64,000 nt of DNA from Vibrio superstes (GTDB lineage Bacteria > Pseudomonadota > Gammaproteobacteria > Enterobacterales > Vibrionaceae), in assembly GCF_003569005.1 (NCBI RefSeq), contig NZ_BCUR01000004.1:2196893-2260892 (forward strand). Reading direction: 5' to 3'. The notes beneath the pieces are model-generated. The model saw nothing but the letters and a program-made list of their open reading frames with translations, ran no database searches and was not told the origin of the DNA. Shown in pieces: positions 33,213 through 43,043 of this stretch; position 1 is the first letter of the stretch, and every line of letters starts with the position of its first letter. Made by a program: the position numbers and the translations under genes.

Positions 33213-33337
33213 AAGTCAGACTTTAGGTTTTCCGTCATGCCCGAGTGCTTTTATTCAAAGTATTGATCTAATAAGGGGTACACCTTGTTAGATCACATTT
33301 AGATCGACTATCAATACTTGTGTATGAAAGTCAGACT
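33213..33337. repeat. Palindromic intergenic element flanked by direct repeats
   Basis: The 10-base direct repeats AAGTCAGACT (33213-33222 and 33328-33337) flank a nested dyad. Its outer arms are AAGTATTGAT (33258-33267) and ATCAATACTT (33310-33319), and its inner imperfect palindrome CTAATAAGGGGTACACCTTG is centred at ~33280. It lies after znuB. Unassigned; it could be a small mobile palindrome or a 3' processing structure. Confidence 0.5.
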
Positions 33338-33402
33338 ATTAGCTTTCAGCGATCAGAGTTTTCAATGCGAAAAACAAGTGACACTTGCTAATCACCAACA
33401 AA

Positions 33403-33430
33403 AAAACCTCTGATAAATCAGAGGTTTTTA
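33403..33430. terminator. Terminator after sucD, bidirectional
   Basis: AAAACCTCTGAT and ATCAGAGGTTTT form a 12-bp stem with a 2-base gap and T-runs on both sides. It ends the leftward sdh-suc transcripts and probably the znuCB transcript. Confidence 0.85.
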
Positions 33431-33456
33431 CGTATTAGTATCAAAGAAAAGCTAGA

Positions 33457-34329
33457 CTACCAACCGGTGATCTCACGTAATCCTTTGCCGATGTCTGCAA
33501 GGCTTTTCACTGTCTTAACTCCAGCCGCTTCTAGCGCTTGGAATTTGTCTTCAGCTGTACCTTTACCACCAGAGATGATTGCACCAGCGTGACCCATGCG
33601 TTTGCCTGGAGGCGCTGTAACACCTGCGATGTAAGACACTACAGGCTTAGAGACGTTGTCTTTAATGAATGCAGCCGCTTCTTCTTCCGCTGTACCACCG
33701 ATCTCACCAATCATCACGATAGCTTCAGTTTCAGGGTCTTGTTCAAACAGCTTCAAGATATCGATGAAGTTTGAACCAGGGATTGGGTCACCACCGATAC
33801 CAACACACGTTGATTGGCCAAAGCCTTCGTCTGTGGTTTGCTTAACCGCTTCATAAGTCAGCGTACCTGAACGCGATACGATACCTACTTTACCCTTCTT
33901 ATGAATGTGTCCTGGCATGATGCCAATCTTACATTCATCAGGAGTGATAACACCCGGGCAGTTAGGACCGATCATGACCACGCCGGCTTCATCTAAACGC
34001 ACTTTTACATCAAGCAAGTCGAGAGTAGGAATGCCTTCAGTAATAGTAACGATAAGCTTAATCCCAGCGTCAATCGCTTCTAGGATTGCGTCTTTACAAA
34101 ATGGCGCTGGTACATAAATAACTGACGCCGTTGCACCCGTTGTTTCTACCGCTTCACGTACCGTGTTAAATACAGGCAAGCCAAGGTGTGTTTGACCACC
34201 TTTGCCCGGAGATACACCACCGACCATTTGCGTACCGTAATCGATCGCTTGCTCAGAGTGGAATGTACCTTGTCCGCCGGTGAAACCTTGGCAGATCACT
34301 TTAGTCTCTTTATTAATTAGTACAGACAT
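33457..34329 (-). CDS. sucD: Succinyl-CoA synthetase alpha subunit
   Basis: Interconverts succinyl-CoA and succinate with formation of ATP or GTP. 290 residues: CoA-binding Rossmann domain at the N-terminus (QGFTGGQGTFHSEQAI), then a flavodoxin-like domain with the phosphohistidine motif MGHAGAI near 246. The start overlaps the sucC stop by one base (TAATG). Last gene of sucABCD. Confidence 0.97.
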   Translation of the reverse strand: MSVLINKETKVICQGFTGGQGTFHSEQAIDYGTQMVGGVSPGKGGQTHLGLPVFNTVREAVETTGATASVIYVPAPFCKDAILEAIDAGIKLIVTITEGIPTLDLLDVKVRLDEAGVVMIGPNCPGVITPDECKIGIMPGHIHKKGKVGIVSRSGTLTYEAVKQTTDEGFGQSTCVGIGGDPIPGSNFIDILKLFEQDPETEAIVMIGEIGGTAEEEAAAFIKDNVSKPVVSYIAGVTAPPGKRMGHAGAIISGGKGTAEDKFQALEAAGVKTVKSLADIGKGLREITGW

Positions 34330-35495
34330 TATTTGCCCTCCGCTGCAGCTACTACTTTTTCAGCTGCTTCAGTTAGAGAGTTTGCAGCAATAATGTTTAG
34401 ACCACTTTCAGCCAGTTTCTGAGAACCTAATGGTGCGTTGTTACCTTCAAGTCGAACAACTACTGGTACCTTAACGCCTACTTCTTCAACTGCGCCAATG
34501 ATGCCGTCTGCAATAAGGTCACAACGTACGATACCGCCAAAGATGTTGACTAGAACCGCTTTAACATTGCTATCAGATAGGATGATCTTAAACGCTTCAG
34601 TTACACGTTCTTTAGTCGCGCCGCCGCCTACGTCTAGGAAGTTAGCAGGTTGGCCACCGTGCAGGTTCACGATGTCCATAGTACCCATCGCAAGACCAGC
34701 GCCGTTAACCATACAACCAATGCTACCATCTAGAGCAACATAGTTAAGCTCCCACTGTGCAGCATGAGCCTCGCGCTCATCTTCTTGAGAAGGATCGTGC
34801 ATTTCACGTAGCTTAGGCTGACGGTACATCGCATTTGAGTCGATATTGATCTTACCATCTAGGCAAAGCAGATTACCTTCACCCGTAATGACCAGTGGGT
34901 TGATCTCTAGTAATGCTAAATCGTATTGAGCAAACATGTCACCAAGACCCATGAAGATCTTAACGAACTGCTTAATTTGATCGCCAGTTAGACCCAACTT
35001 AAATGCTAACTCACGGCCTTGATATGCCTGAGGGCCAACCAATGGGTCGATGGCTGCTTTATGGATCAGCTCTGGTGTTTCTTCAGCGATCTTCTCGATG
35101 TCTACGCCACCCTCTGTTGAGGCCATAAACACGATACGACGTGAAGCACGGTCAACAACTGCACCTAGGTACAATTCGTTGGCAATGTTCGAAGCCTCTT
35201 CAACCAGAATCTTAGTTACAGGTTGGCCGTTAGCGTCTGTTTGATAAGTCACTAGGTTTTTGCCTAGCCACTTTTGGGCAAACTCTTTCACGCCATCTTT
35301 AGTGTCGTGTAGTTCCACGCCACCCGCTTTACCACGGCCACCAGCGTGAACCTGACATTTTACGACTTTCTTAGCGGTGCTAATACGTCCAGCCGCTTCA
35401 AACGCTTCTTGTGGCGTGTCGCAAGCAAAGCCTTCTGGTACTGGCAGTCCAAACTCAGCGAATAGCTGTTTAGCTTGATATTCATGCAAATTCAT
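34329..35495 (-). CDS. sucC: Succinyl-CoA synthetase beta subunit
   Basis: 388-residue ATP-grasp subunit that binds the nucleotide and, with SucD, succinate. The start MNLHEYQAKQLFAEFGLPVP and the VHAGGRGKAGGV nucleotide loop (about 50-61) are diagnostic, and GGATKERVTEAF lies near the dimer interface. About 150 bases separate it from sucB; hairpins there may tune distal expression. Confidence 0.97.
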   Translation of the reverse strand: MNLHEYQAKQLFAEFGLPVPEGFACDTPQEAFEAAGRISTAKKVVKCQVHAGGRGKAGGVELHDTKDGVKEFAQKWLGKNLVTYQTDANGQPVTKILVEEASNIANELYLGAVVDRASRRIVFMASTEGGVDIEKIAEETPELIHKAAIDPLVGPQAYQGRELAFKLGLTGDQIKQFVKIFMGLGDMFAQYDLALLEINPLVITGEGNLLCLDGKINIDSNAMYRQPKLREMHDPSQEDEREAHAAQWELNYVALDGSIGCMVNGAGLAMGTMDIVNLHGGQPANFLDVGGGATKERVTEAFKIILSDSNVKAVLVNIFGGIVRCDLIADGIIGAVEEVGVKVPVVVRLEGNNAPLGSQKLAESGLNIIAANSLTEAAEKVVAAAEGK

Positions 35496-35648
35496 TAGTA
35501 TCTTCCATTCTTATTTCTATTCCAAAGCACGCTTTGCATAGAATTATTTCCTATGGTTAAAGATTGCTCTTTAACAGGTGTAGGTGTACATCTTGAGCTT
35601 TGACCCGAGGGTCTAATAAGGGTGCCAAACGACACCCCTAATTTCTAA

Positions 35649-36869
35649 TTAAACATCCAATAGAAGGCGAGCTGGGTCTTCTAGTAGTTCCTTGATGGTT
35701 ACCAAGAAGCCTACTGATTCACGGCCATCAATCAAACGGTGATCGTAAGACAGAGCCAGATACATCATTGGTAGGATTTCAACCTTGCCATCGACAGCCA
35801 TTGGTCGGTCTTGGATTTTATGCATACCCAAGATAGCGGCTTGTGGTGGGTTGATGATAGGTGTCGACATCAGAGAGCCGAATACGCCACCGTTAGTGAT
35901 TGTGAAGTTACCGCCAATCAACTCATCGACGGTTAGCTTGCCGTCACGACCTTTTATTGCCAGCTCTTTAATGCCCTTTTCAATCTCGGCAAAGCTGAGT
36001 GTGTCACAGTCTTTTAGCACTGGAGTCACTAGGCCACGCGGTGTAGATACCGCCATGCTGATATCGAAGTAGTTATGATAAACAATATCGTCACCATCGA
36101 TAGACGCATTCACTTCTGGGTAGCGTTTCAGTGCTTCTGTCACAGCCTTCACATAGAAAGACATGAACCCTAGGCGAGTGTCATGACGCTTCTCAAACGA
36201 GTCTTTGTACTGCGCACGAAGATCCATAATTGGCTTCATGTTCACTTCGTTGAACGTCGTCAGCATTGCGGTGCTGTTCTTCGCTTCTAGTAGACGGTTT
36301 GCAACTGTCTTACGCAAGCGAGTCATAGGCACACGTTTTTGCGTGCGAGCGGCGGCTGGTAGCTCAGGCTCTGCAGCTGGAGTCGCTACAGGTGCAGCTT
36401 TGGCAGCTTTAGCCGCGTTAGCTAGGTGCGCATCGACGTCTTCACGAGTAATACGGCCACCAACACCTGTGCCTTTCACATCTGATGGGCTAAGGTTGTG
36501 TTCAGCTAGAAGACGACGTACAGCTGGGCTCAATGCCTCATTGCTCTCTTCTGTCAAAGACGCCTTGTGACGCTTGTCAGGAGAGGCCTCTGTATCTTCA
36601 GTGCTGTCTTTGGTTGGCTCGCCAGCAACAGCGCCTAGCTTGATCTTTGCAAGAAGTTGCTTTGAAAGAACCGTTGCACCTTCTTCTTCGAAAATCTCTT
36701 CAAGAACGCCTGCTTCAGGAGCGGGTACTTCAAGGACAACTTTATCAGTCTCGATATCAACCAATACGTCATCACGCTCTACTCTTTCACCTGGCTTTTT
36801 GTGCCAAGTTGCAACGGTAGCATCTGCAACTGATTCAGGTAAATCAGGAACCAGAATTTCAATTGTCAT
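35649..36869 (-). CDS. sucB: 2-oxoglutarate dehydrogenase E2, dihydrolipoyl succinyltransferase
   Basis: Core of the 2-oxoglutarate dehydrogenase complex, transferring the succinyl group to CoA. One lipoyl domain (1-76) with Lys43 in ETDKVVLEV, a linker rich in Ala/Pro, a peripheral subunit-binding domain near 112-148 (SPAVRRLLAEHNL), then the catalytic domain with SYDHRLIDGR near 375. 406 residues. It lies 13 bases after sucA. Confidence 0.97.
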   Translation of the reverse strand: MTIEILVPDLPESVADATVATWHKKPGERVERDDVLVDIETDKVVLEVPAPEAGVLEEIFEEEGATVLSKQLLAKIKLGAVAGEPTKDSTEDTEASPDKRHKASLTEESNEALSPAVRRLLAEHNLSPSDVKGTGVGGRITREDVDAHLANAAKAAKAAPVATPAAEPELPAAARTQKRVPMTRLRKTVANRLLEAKNSTAMLTTFNEVNMKPIMDLRAQYKDSFEKRHDTRLGFMSFYVKAVTEALKRYPEVNASIDGDDIVYHNYFDISMAVSTPRGLVTPVLKDCDTLSFAEIEKGIKELAIKGRDGKLTVDELIGGNFTITNGGVFGSLMSTPIINPPQAAILGMHKIQDRPMAVDGKVEILPMMYLALSYDHRLIDGRESVGFLVTIKELLEDPARLLLDV

Positions 36870-36882
36870 TTGTTGGGCTTCC

Positions 36883-39708
36883 TTATTCTTCTAGTTCTTT
36901 GTCAATGGTAAGAGCGTCATTGATTAACGCCTTCTGTTGTTTCAAGTGCACTGACATATAACCAACCGCAGGCGATGCAGAGGCTGGGCGGCCTGCGTAG
37001 CTCAAGGTGGTGTTAAATGGCGTTGCCGCTCTAAAGTTGTGCTGGCTTGAGTACCAAGCGCCTTGGTTTTGTGGCTCTTCTTGACACCAAACGAAGTCTT
37101 TCGCTTCAGGGTAAACCGAGATCACTTCACGAAGGTCCGCTAGCGGGAATGGATATAGCTGTTCAATACGAACAATCGCTACATCATCAAGCTCACGCTT
37201 ACGTCTCTCTTCTAATAAGTCGAAGTAGACCTTACCCGAACAGAATACAACGCGGCGTACCTTAGCGTTATCGAGCTCATCGACCTCAGGAATCACCGAT
37301 TGGAAGGTACCTTCCGCTAGGTCTTCTAGAGACGACACACACTGCGGGTGGCGCAATAGCGACTTAGGTGACATCACAATAAGAGGACGGCGCATTGGGC
37401 GCACTACCTGACGACGCAGCATGTGATACACCTGCGCAGGGGTAGATGGCACAACAACCTGCATGTTCTGTTCAGCACACAACTGTAGGTAGCGTTCTAG
37501 GCGAGCCGATGAGTGCTCAGGGCCTTGTCCTTCATAACCATGAGGTAGCAATAGTGTGATACCACATAGACGATTCCACTTTTGCTCACCAGAAGAGATG
37601 AACTGGTCAATCACTACCTGAGCGCCGTTGGCAAAATCACCAAACTGAGCTTCCCAAATAGTCAGGCCACCTGGCTCTGCCGTGGTATAGCCATACTCGA
37701 ATGCCAATACCGCTTCTTCAGACAATACTGAATCGAAAACTTGGAACGGGCCTTGCTTATCATGGATATTCGCAAGTGGAACGAAGGTGCTGGCATCTTC
37801 TTGGTTATGCAATACCGCATGACGGTGGAAGAAGGTTCCACGGCCTGAGTCTTGACCTGAGATACGGATGCGTTTTCCGTCATCCACTAAGGTGGCATAA
37901 GCGAGTGTTTCTGCCATGCCCCAGTCGATGGCTTTCTCGCCCTCGACCATTGACTTGCGGTCGTTATAAAGCTTATTTACGCGGCTTTGCAGCTTGTGGC
38001 TATCTGGGTAATCACAGAGCTTGTTGCCCAGTTCTTTAAGACGAGTCAGCTCATATTGGCTGTCCCACTCCATATCCCATTCATGGCCTAGGTAAGGAGA
38101 CCAATCCACTGAGTGCAATGCCATTGGACGCCACTCTTTCACCACCACTTCACCGTGGTCGAGGGCATCTCGGTATTCATTCACCAGTTGAGTCGCAGTA
38201 TCGATACCAATCTCTTCGCGCTCCATCATGACATCAGCGTACAGCTTACGTGGCGTTGGGTGCTTCTTGATTTTTTGGTACATCAACGGCTGTGTTGCAT
38301 TCGGCTCATCGGCTTCGTTGTGACCATGACGACGGTAACAAACTAGGTCGATGACCACATCACGCTTAAAGGTGTTGCGGTAATCAAGAGCGATACGCGT
38401 TACAAACGCGACGGCTTCAGGATCATCAGCATTCACGTGGAAGATAGGGGCCTGTACCATCTTAGCGATATCAGTACAGTACATGGTTGAGCGCGTATCA
38501 CGAGGGTTAGAGGTGGTAAAACCAATTTGGTTGTTCACAACGATTCTAACCGTACCGCCCACTTGGAAACCACGCGCTTGAGACATGTTAAACGTCTCTT
38601 GCACCACACCTTGACCTGCGATTGCAGAGTCACCGTGGATAGTAATTGGTAATACCTTTGAACCATTCTTGTCACCAAGACGGTCCTGACGAGCACGTAC
38701 TGAACCAATAACTACTGGATTAACGATCTCTAGGTGAGAGGGGTTAAATGCCAATGCTAAGTGAACATTGCCGCCTGGAGTGGCAAAGTCCGCTGAGAAG
38801 CCTTGATGATACTTAACATCGCCGGTACCCCAGGTTTCATCGTGCTTACCCGCAAACTCATCAAACAGGTCCTGAGGTTTTTTACCCAGAACGTTGACTA
38901 GCATGTTCAAACGACCACGGTGAGCCATGCCCACAACGACTTCACGCATACCGCTGCGACCAGCATGACGAATCAGCTCTTTGGTCATCGGAATAAGTGC
39001 GTCACCGCCTTCTAGAGAGAAGCGTTTTGCGCCTGGGAATTTAGCGCCAAGGTAGCGCTCTAACCCTTCGGCTGCGGTAAGTTCGTCAAGATAGGTGATC
39101 TTCTCATCGAGAGAAAATTCTGGCTGAGATTGAACCGATTCAAGGCGTTGCTGAACCCAACGTTTCTGTTCTGTGTTGGTCATGTGCATGTATTCTGCAC
39201 CGACGGAGCCACAGTACGTTTTGTTGAGCGCTTTATAGAGGTCTTTTAACTGCATGGTTTCTTGCGCTACCGCAAAAGAACCGACGTTAAAACTTTCGTT
39301 GAGGTCGTCTTCGGTCAGACTGTGGAACGCAGGGTCTAGTTCAGGCTGAACTGGGCGTTCCCATAATCCTAGTGGATCCAGATTGGCCGCTTGGTGGCCT
39401 CTAAATCGATAGGCGTTAATAAGTTGAAGTACCCTTACTTGTTTTGCATCGACATCAGGATCACTTACTTGGACATTATAATGCTTAGTCTCTTGTGCAA
39501 GTCTGCGAAAGTAGTCACGAACACGCGTATGAGATTGCTCCCCTTGCTCTGATGCCTGCACCGGCAGTTCATCAAAAACGCGTTTCCATTCCTCACTCAC
39601 CAGATCTGGGTCACTTAGATAAAGTTCGTAGAGTTCTTCTACGTACGTTGCATTGGCGCCTGCCAAGTGTGAAGACTCGAGCCATGCCTTCATCACACCG
39701 TTATGCAT
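36883..39708 (-). CDS. sucA: 2-oxoglutarate dehydrogenase E1 component
   Basis: Thiamine-diphosphate enzyme that decarboxylates 2-oxoglutarate and loads the lipoyl arm of SucB. 941 residues, close to E. coli SucA (933). The ThDP-binding region contains GDSAIAGQGVVQE and the VNNQIGFTTS segment; the C-terminal part carries LLPHGYEGQGPEHSS, active-site and CoA-regulation motifs of the family. The ATG at 39708 has AAGGGAA upstream. It is 124 bases after sdhB and can be read from the sdh promoter. Confidence 0.97.
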   Translation of the reverse strand: MHNGVMKAWLESSHLAGANATYVEELYELYLSDPDLVSEEWKRVFDELPVQASEQGEQSHTRVRDYFRRLAQETKHYNVQVSDPDVDAKQVRVLQLINAYRFRGHQAANLDPLGLWERPVQPELDPAFHSLTEDDLNESFNVGSFAVAQETMQLKDLYKALNKTYCGSVGAEYMHMTNTEQKRWVQQRLESVQSQPEFSLDEKITYLDELTAAEGLERYLGAKFPGAKRFSLEGGDALIPMTKELIRHAGRSGMREVVVGMAHRGRLNMLVNVLGKKPQDLFDEFAGKHDETWGTGDVKYHQGFSADFATPGGNVHLALAFNPSHLEIVNPVVIGSVRARQDRLGDKNGSKVLPITIHGDSAIAGQGVVQETFNMSQARGFQVGGTVRIVVNNQIGFTTSNPRDTRSTMYCTDIAKMVQAPIFHVNADDPEAVAFVTRIALDYRNTFKRDVVIDLVCYRRHGHNEADEPNATQPLMYQKIKKHPTPRKLYADVMMEREEIGIDTATQLVNEYRDALDHGEVVVKEWRPMALHSVDWSPYLGHEWDMEWDSQYELTRLKELGNKLCDYPDSHKLQSRVNKLYNDRKSMVEGEKAIDWGMAETLAYATLVDDGKRIRISGQDSGRGTFFHRHAVLHNQEDASTFVPLANIHDKQGPFQVFDSVLSEEAVLAFEYGYTTAEPGGLTIWEAQFGDFANGAQVVIDQFISSGEQKWNRLCGITLLLPHGYEGQGPEHSSARLERYLQLCAEQNMQVVVPSTPAQVYHMLRRQVVRPMRRPLIVMSPKSLLRHPQCVSSLEDLAEGTFQSVIPEVDELDNAKVRRVVFCSGKVYFDLLEERRKRELDDVAIVRIEQLYPFPLADLREVISVYPEAKDFVWCQEEPQNQGAWYSSQHNFRAATPFNTTLSYAGRPASASPAVGYMSVHLKQQKALINDALTIDKELEE

Positions 39709-39832
39709 ATATTCCCTTAACCTGTAGATTAATACTTATTGTTTCGGTCTTTGCCGAACTTCTGCCCAAACCTAAATGTTTGGCTACGACGGGCTAAACA
39801 GTAAACTCTGAAAAGCCCGTAATTTCAATAAT

Positions 39833-40543
39833 CTATACCGAACGATTGACCAACATTGTCTTAATATGCCCAATCGCTTTGGTAGGGTTCAACCCCTTAG
39901 GACATACACTGACACAGTTCATGATGCCATGACAACGGAAAACACTAAATGCGTCGTCTAGATCGCTCAGTCGTTCATCAGTTGCCGTATCTCGGCTATC
40001 AATTAACCAGCGATAAGCCGCTAAAAGACCTGCAGGACCAATGAACTTATCCGGATTCCACCAGAATGATGGGCATGATGTGGTACAACATGCACACATG
40101 ATGCACTCATACAAACCATCGAGATGAGCACGCTCTTCTGGTGACTGTTTATGTTCACGCGATGGTGGCAATTCGCCGTCTGAAATTAAGAACGGCTTCA
40201 CCTTGGCGTAGTTGTCATAGAACTGAGTCATATCAACAATCAAGTCACGCACAACAGGCAAGCCTGGTAGCGGACGAATCGTCAAATTATCGCCTTTTAA
40301 GGCTGACAGTGGCGTGATACACGCCAAACCGTTCTTACCATTCATGTTGAGGCCATCACTGCCACACACACCCTCACGGCATGAGCGACGGAATGAAAGC
40401 GATGGGTCTTGTTCTTTCAACAAGATCAACGCATCCAATACCATCATGTCCGACCCTTCTTCCACGTCAAGCGTGTACTGTTTCATGTAGGGCTTGCTGT
40501 CTACGTCTGGGTTATAGCGATAGACAGAAAAATTCAGGTTCAT
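39833..40543 (-). CDS. sdhB: Succinate dehydrogenase iron-sulfur subunit
   Basis: 236 residues carrying three Fe-S clusters between the flavin and quinone sites: the 2Fe-2S motif CREGVCGSDGLNMNG, the 4Fe-4S motif CIMCACCTTSCPSFWWN, and the 3Fe-4S/quinone-side part CHGIMNCVSVCPKGLNP. Part of sdhCDAB; 11 bases after sdhA. Confidence 0.97.
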   Translation of the reverse strand: MNLNFSVYRYNPDVDSKPYMKQYTLDVEEGSDMMVLDALILLKEQDPSLSFRRSCREGVCGSDGLNMNGKNGLACITPLSALKGDNLTIRPLPGLPVVRDLIVDMTQFYDNYAKVKPFLISDGELPPSREHKQSPEERAHLDGLYECIMCACCTTSCPSFWWNPDKFIGPAGLLAAYRWLIDSRDTATDERLSDLDDAFSVFRCHGIMNCVSVCPKGLNPTKAIGHIKTMLVNRSV

Positions 40544-40554
40544 ATCTCGCTCCC

Positions 40555-42321
40555 TTAATAGGTTCTAGCTTTCGGTGGAAACGCTTCGCGATGCACAGGT
40601 TCCATGTTCACGTCACGCTTAGACATGCTCTCCGTTTCCGGGTTGTAGATTGAGTGACACAGCCACTGCGAATCATCACGGTCTGGATAGTCAAAGCGAG
40701 CGTGTGCGCCACGGCTCTCTGTACGGTAGTTCGCAGCAACAGCCGTTGCTACAGCGGTTTCCATCAAGTTGTCTAGCTCTAGACACTCAATACGTTGTGT
40801 ATTGAATTCTGTTGATTTGTCGCTAAGGTGCGCATCTTGTAGACGCTCACGGATAACACGTAGCTCTTCAAGACCTGTTGCCATCGCTTCACCTTCACGG
40901 AATACCGAGAAGCTGTTTTGCATGCAGCTTTGCATGTCTTTACGAATCTGAGCTGGGTCTTCGCCGCTAGTACTGTTTTCCCAGCGCATGGTACGAGCTA
41001 GAGAAGCCTCAATATCCGACTCTGAAACCGGACGAGCTTCTGATTGAGCGGCCAACGTATCGCCAAGGTGCAGACCAGTCGCTCGGCCAAATACCACCAA
41101 ATCAAGTAGCGAGTTGCCACCTAGACGGTTAGCGCCGTGTACTGATACTGATGCAATTTCACCACAAGCAAACAAGCCTTGTACTTCAACATCTGAACCG
41201 TTTTCGTCTAGCTTGATCGCTTGACCAGAAACCTGTGTTGGTACACCACCCATCATGTAGTGACAGGTTGGGATAACCGGAATCGGTTCTTTCACTGGGT
41301 CAACGTGAGCAAAGGTACGTGATAGTTCACAGATACCTGGCAGACGTGACTCGAGTACGTCTTTACCCAAATGATCCATCTTCAGCTTAATGTGTGGACC
41401 CCAAGGACCATCACAGCCACGACCTTCACGGATTTCGATCATCATTGAACGAGCCACAACGTCACGACCGGCCAAGTCTTTCGCATTTGGTGCATAACGC
41501 TCCATGAAGCGTTCGCCGTCTTTATTGAGCAGGTAACCACCCTCACCACGACAACCTTCGGTCACAAGCACACCTGCACCGGCGATACCAGTTGGGTGGA
41601 ATTGCCACATCTCCATGTCTTGCATAGGGACGCCAGCACGAAGTGCCATACCAACACCATCACCTGTGTTGATGTGCGCATTAGTAGTTGAAGAGTAGAT
41701 ACGACCTGCGCCACCGGTCGCTAAGATAGTGGCCTTCGACTTGAAGTAACACATCTCGCCGGTTTCCATACAGATTGCCGTACAACCCATGACGACGCCG
41801 TCTTGGTTTTTCACCAAATCAAGGGCGTACCACTCACTGAAAATAGTGGTTTTGTATTTGATGTTCTGTTGGTACAGGGTGTGCAATAGTGCGTGACCTG
41901 TACGGTCAGCTGCCGCCGCAGTACGTGCAGCTTGCTCGCCACCGAACTGTTTTGACTGGCCGCCAAACGGACGCTGATAAATAGAGCCGTCTTCGAAGCG
42001 AGAAAATGGTAGGCCCATTTTTTCTAGCTCGATTACGGATTCTGGACCGTTCTTACACATGTATTCAATCGCGTCTTGGTCACCAATGTAGTCCGACCCT
42101 TTAACGGTGTCGTACATGTGCCATTGCCAATTGTCTTCATGTGAGTTACCCAGAGCAACGGTGATACCACCCTGCGCTGATACGGTGTGAGAACGAGTAG
42201 GAAATACTTTTGATAACAATGCGCAAGTCAAACCTTGCTCAGAGATTTGCAGTGCTGCACGCATGCCTGCACCACCAGCACCAATGACTACTGCATCAAA
42301 TTCGCGAACTGGAATCGTCAT
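40555..42321 (-). CDS. sdhA: Succinate dehydrogenase flavoprotein subunit
   Basis: 588 residues; covalent FAD enzyme oxidising succinate to fumarate. FAD dinucleotide fold VIGAGGAGMRAAL at 12-24, and the FAD-linking His in SHTVSAQGGI near 45. The substrate-site motifs HPTGIAGAGVLVTEGCRGEG and RLGGNSLLDLVVFGR are intact. It begins directly after the sdhD stop (TAAATG). Confidence 0.98.
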   Translation of the reverse strand: MTIPVREFDAVVIGAGGAGMRAALQISEQGLTCALLSKVFPTRSHTVSAQGGITVALGNSHEDNWQWHMYDTVKGSDYIGDQDAIEYMCKNGPESVIELEKMGLPFSRFEDGSIYQRPFGGQSKQFGGEQAARTAAAADRTGHALLHTLYQQNIKYKTTIFSEWYALDLVKNQDGVVMGCTAICMETGEMCYFKSKATILATGGAGRIYSSTTNAHINTGDGVGMALRAGVPMQDMEMWQFHPTGIAGAGVLVTEGCRGEGGYLLNKDGERFMERYAPNAKDLAGRDVVARSMMIEIREGRGCDGPWGPHIKLKMDHLGKDVLESRLPGICELSRTFAHVDPVKEPIPVIPTCHYMMGGVPTQVSGQAIKLDENGSDVEVQGLFACGEIASVSVHGANRLGGNSLLDLVVFGRATGLHLGDTLAAQSEARPVSESDIEASLARTMRWENSTSGEDPAQIRKDMQSCMQNSFSVFREGEAMATGLEELRVIRERLQDAHLSDKSTEFNTQRIECLELDNLMETAVATAVAANYRTESRGAHARFDYPDRDDSQWLCHSIYNPETESMSKRDVNMEPVHREAFPPKARTY

Positions 42322-42669
42322 TTATGCCCCCCAAAGAATAAATAGGCCAGAGAAGAAATAACCTAGTAGCACTGCAATGAGAACCAGTTGCAGACTACCG
42401 CGCAATAGCGCCGGTTTAATGTAGTCGGTCAGAACCTGCCATAAACCAATCCATGCATGAATCAGAATGCAGAACAACGCGATCATGGTGAAGATCTTGG
42501 TGAACAGTCCACCAAAGAAGTTGCTCCACTCCATATAACCTATGTCACCTGAGATCAGGAAAAATCCACATAAGTAGATGGTGTAGAGAGTCAGGATGAT
42601 TGCAGTTGCACGAACCAGCAGGAAATCATGGACGCCATTGCGCCCAAATGAAGATACGTTGTTTACCAT
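42322..42669 (-). CDS. sdhD: Succinate dehydrogenase membrane anchor SdhD
   Basis: 115 residues, three membrane helices; with SdhC holds heme b and the ubiquinone site. The HDFLLVRATAI opening and the heme/quinone helix IHAWIGLWQVLTDYIKP with the conserved His and Asp-Tyr are present. Overlaps the end of sdhC by 7 bases. Confidence 0.95.
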   Translation of the reverse strand: MVNNVSSFGRNGVHDFLLVRATAIILTLYTIYLCGFFLISGDIGYMEWSNFFGGLFTKIFTMIALFCILIHAWIGLWQVLTDYIKPALLRGSLQLVLIAVLLGYFFSGLFILWGA

Positions 42670-43043
42670 ACGATTATCCCCGCAACGAGTGCCAGAACGC
42701 CGGTAATGATGAAGGAGATTTGTGCGCTTTTAGCACCGCTCTCTAGTTCTTCAAAATACCCTAAGTCTTGGCAAAGGTGTCTAATACCGCCCACGATATG
42801 GTAGAAAAGCGCAGTTAGTATTCCCCACAAAATGAATTTAACGAAGAAGCCATCAACGTAACTGGCAGCCTCCATAAACCCTTTAGGTGACGACAGAGAA
42901 ATGGAAAGTAACCAAAGTAAGATTCCGACAGCGACAAAGGTGATAACACCAGATATCCTGTGCAGGATCGAAGCAATGGCAGTGATCGGGAAGTGAATCG
43001 TCTGGAGATCCAGATTGACAGGTCTTGTTTTTTTCTTGTCCAC
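42663..43043 (-). CDS. sdhC: Succinate dehydrogenase cytochrome b556 subunit SdhC
   Basis: 126 residues, three membrane helices. RPVNLDLQTIHFPITAIAS and the quinone-site ILHRISGV are diagnostic, and HIVGGIRHL carries the heme-ligand His. I call GTG 43043 because the frame is conserved from there. However, the strong ribosome site AAAGGAG lies 15 bases upstream and is better placed for a GTG in another frame at 43054; see findings. First gene of sdhCDAB, opposite gltA. Confidence 0.9.
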   Translation of the reverse strand: MDKKKTRPVNLDLQTIHFPITAIASILHRISGVITFVAVGILLWLLSISLSSPKGFMEAASYVDGFFVKFILWGILTALFYHIVGGIRHLCQDLGYFEELESGAKSAQISFIITGVLALVAGIIVW

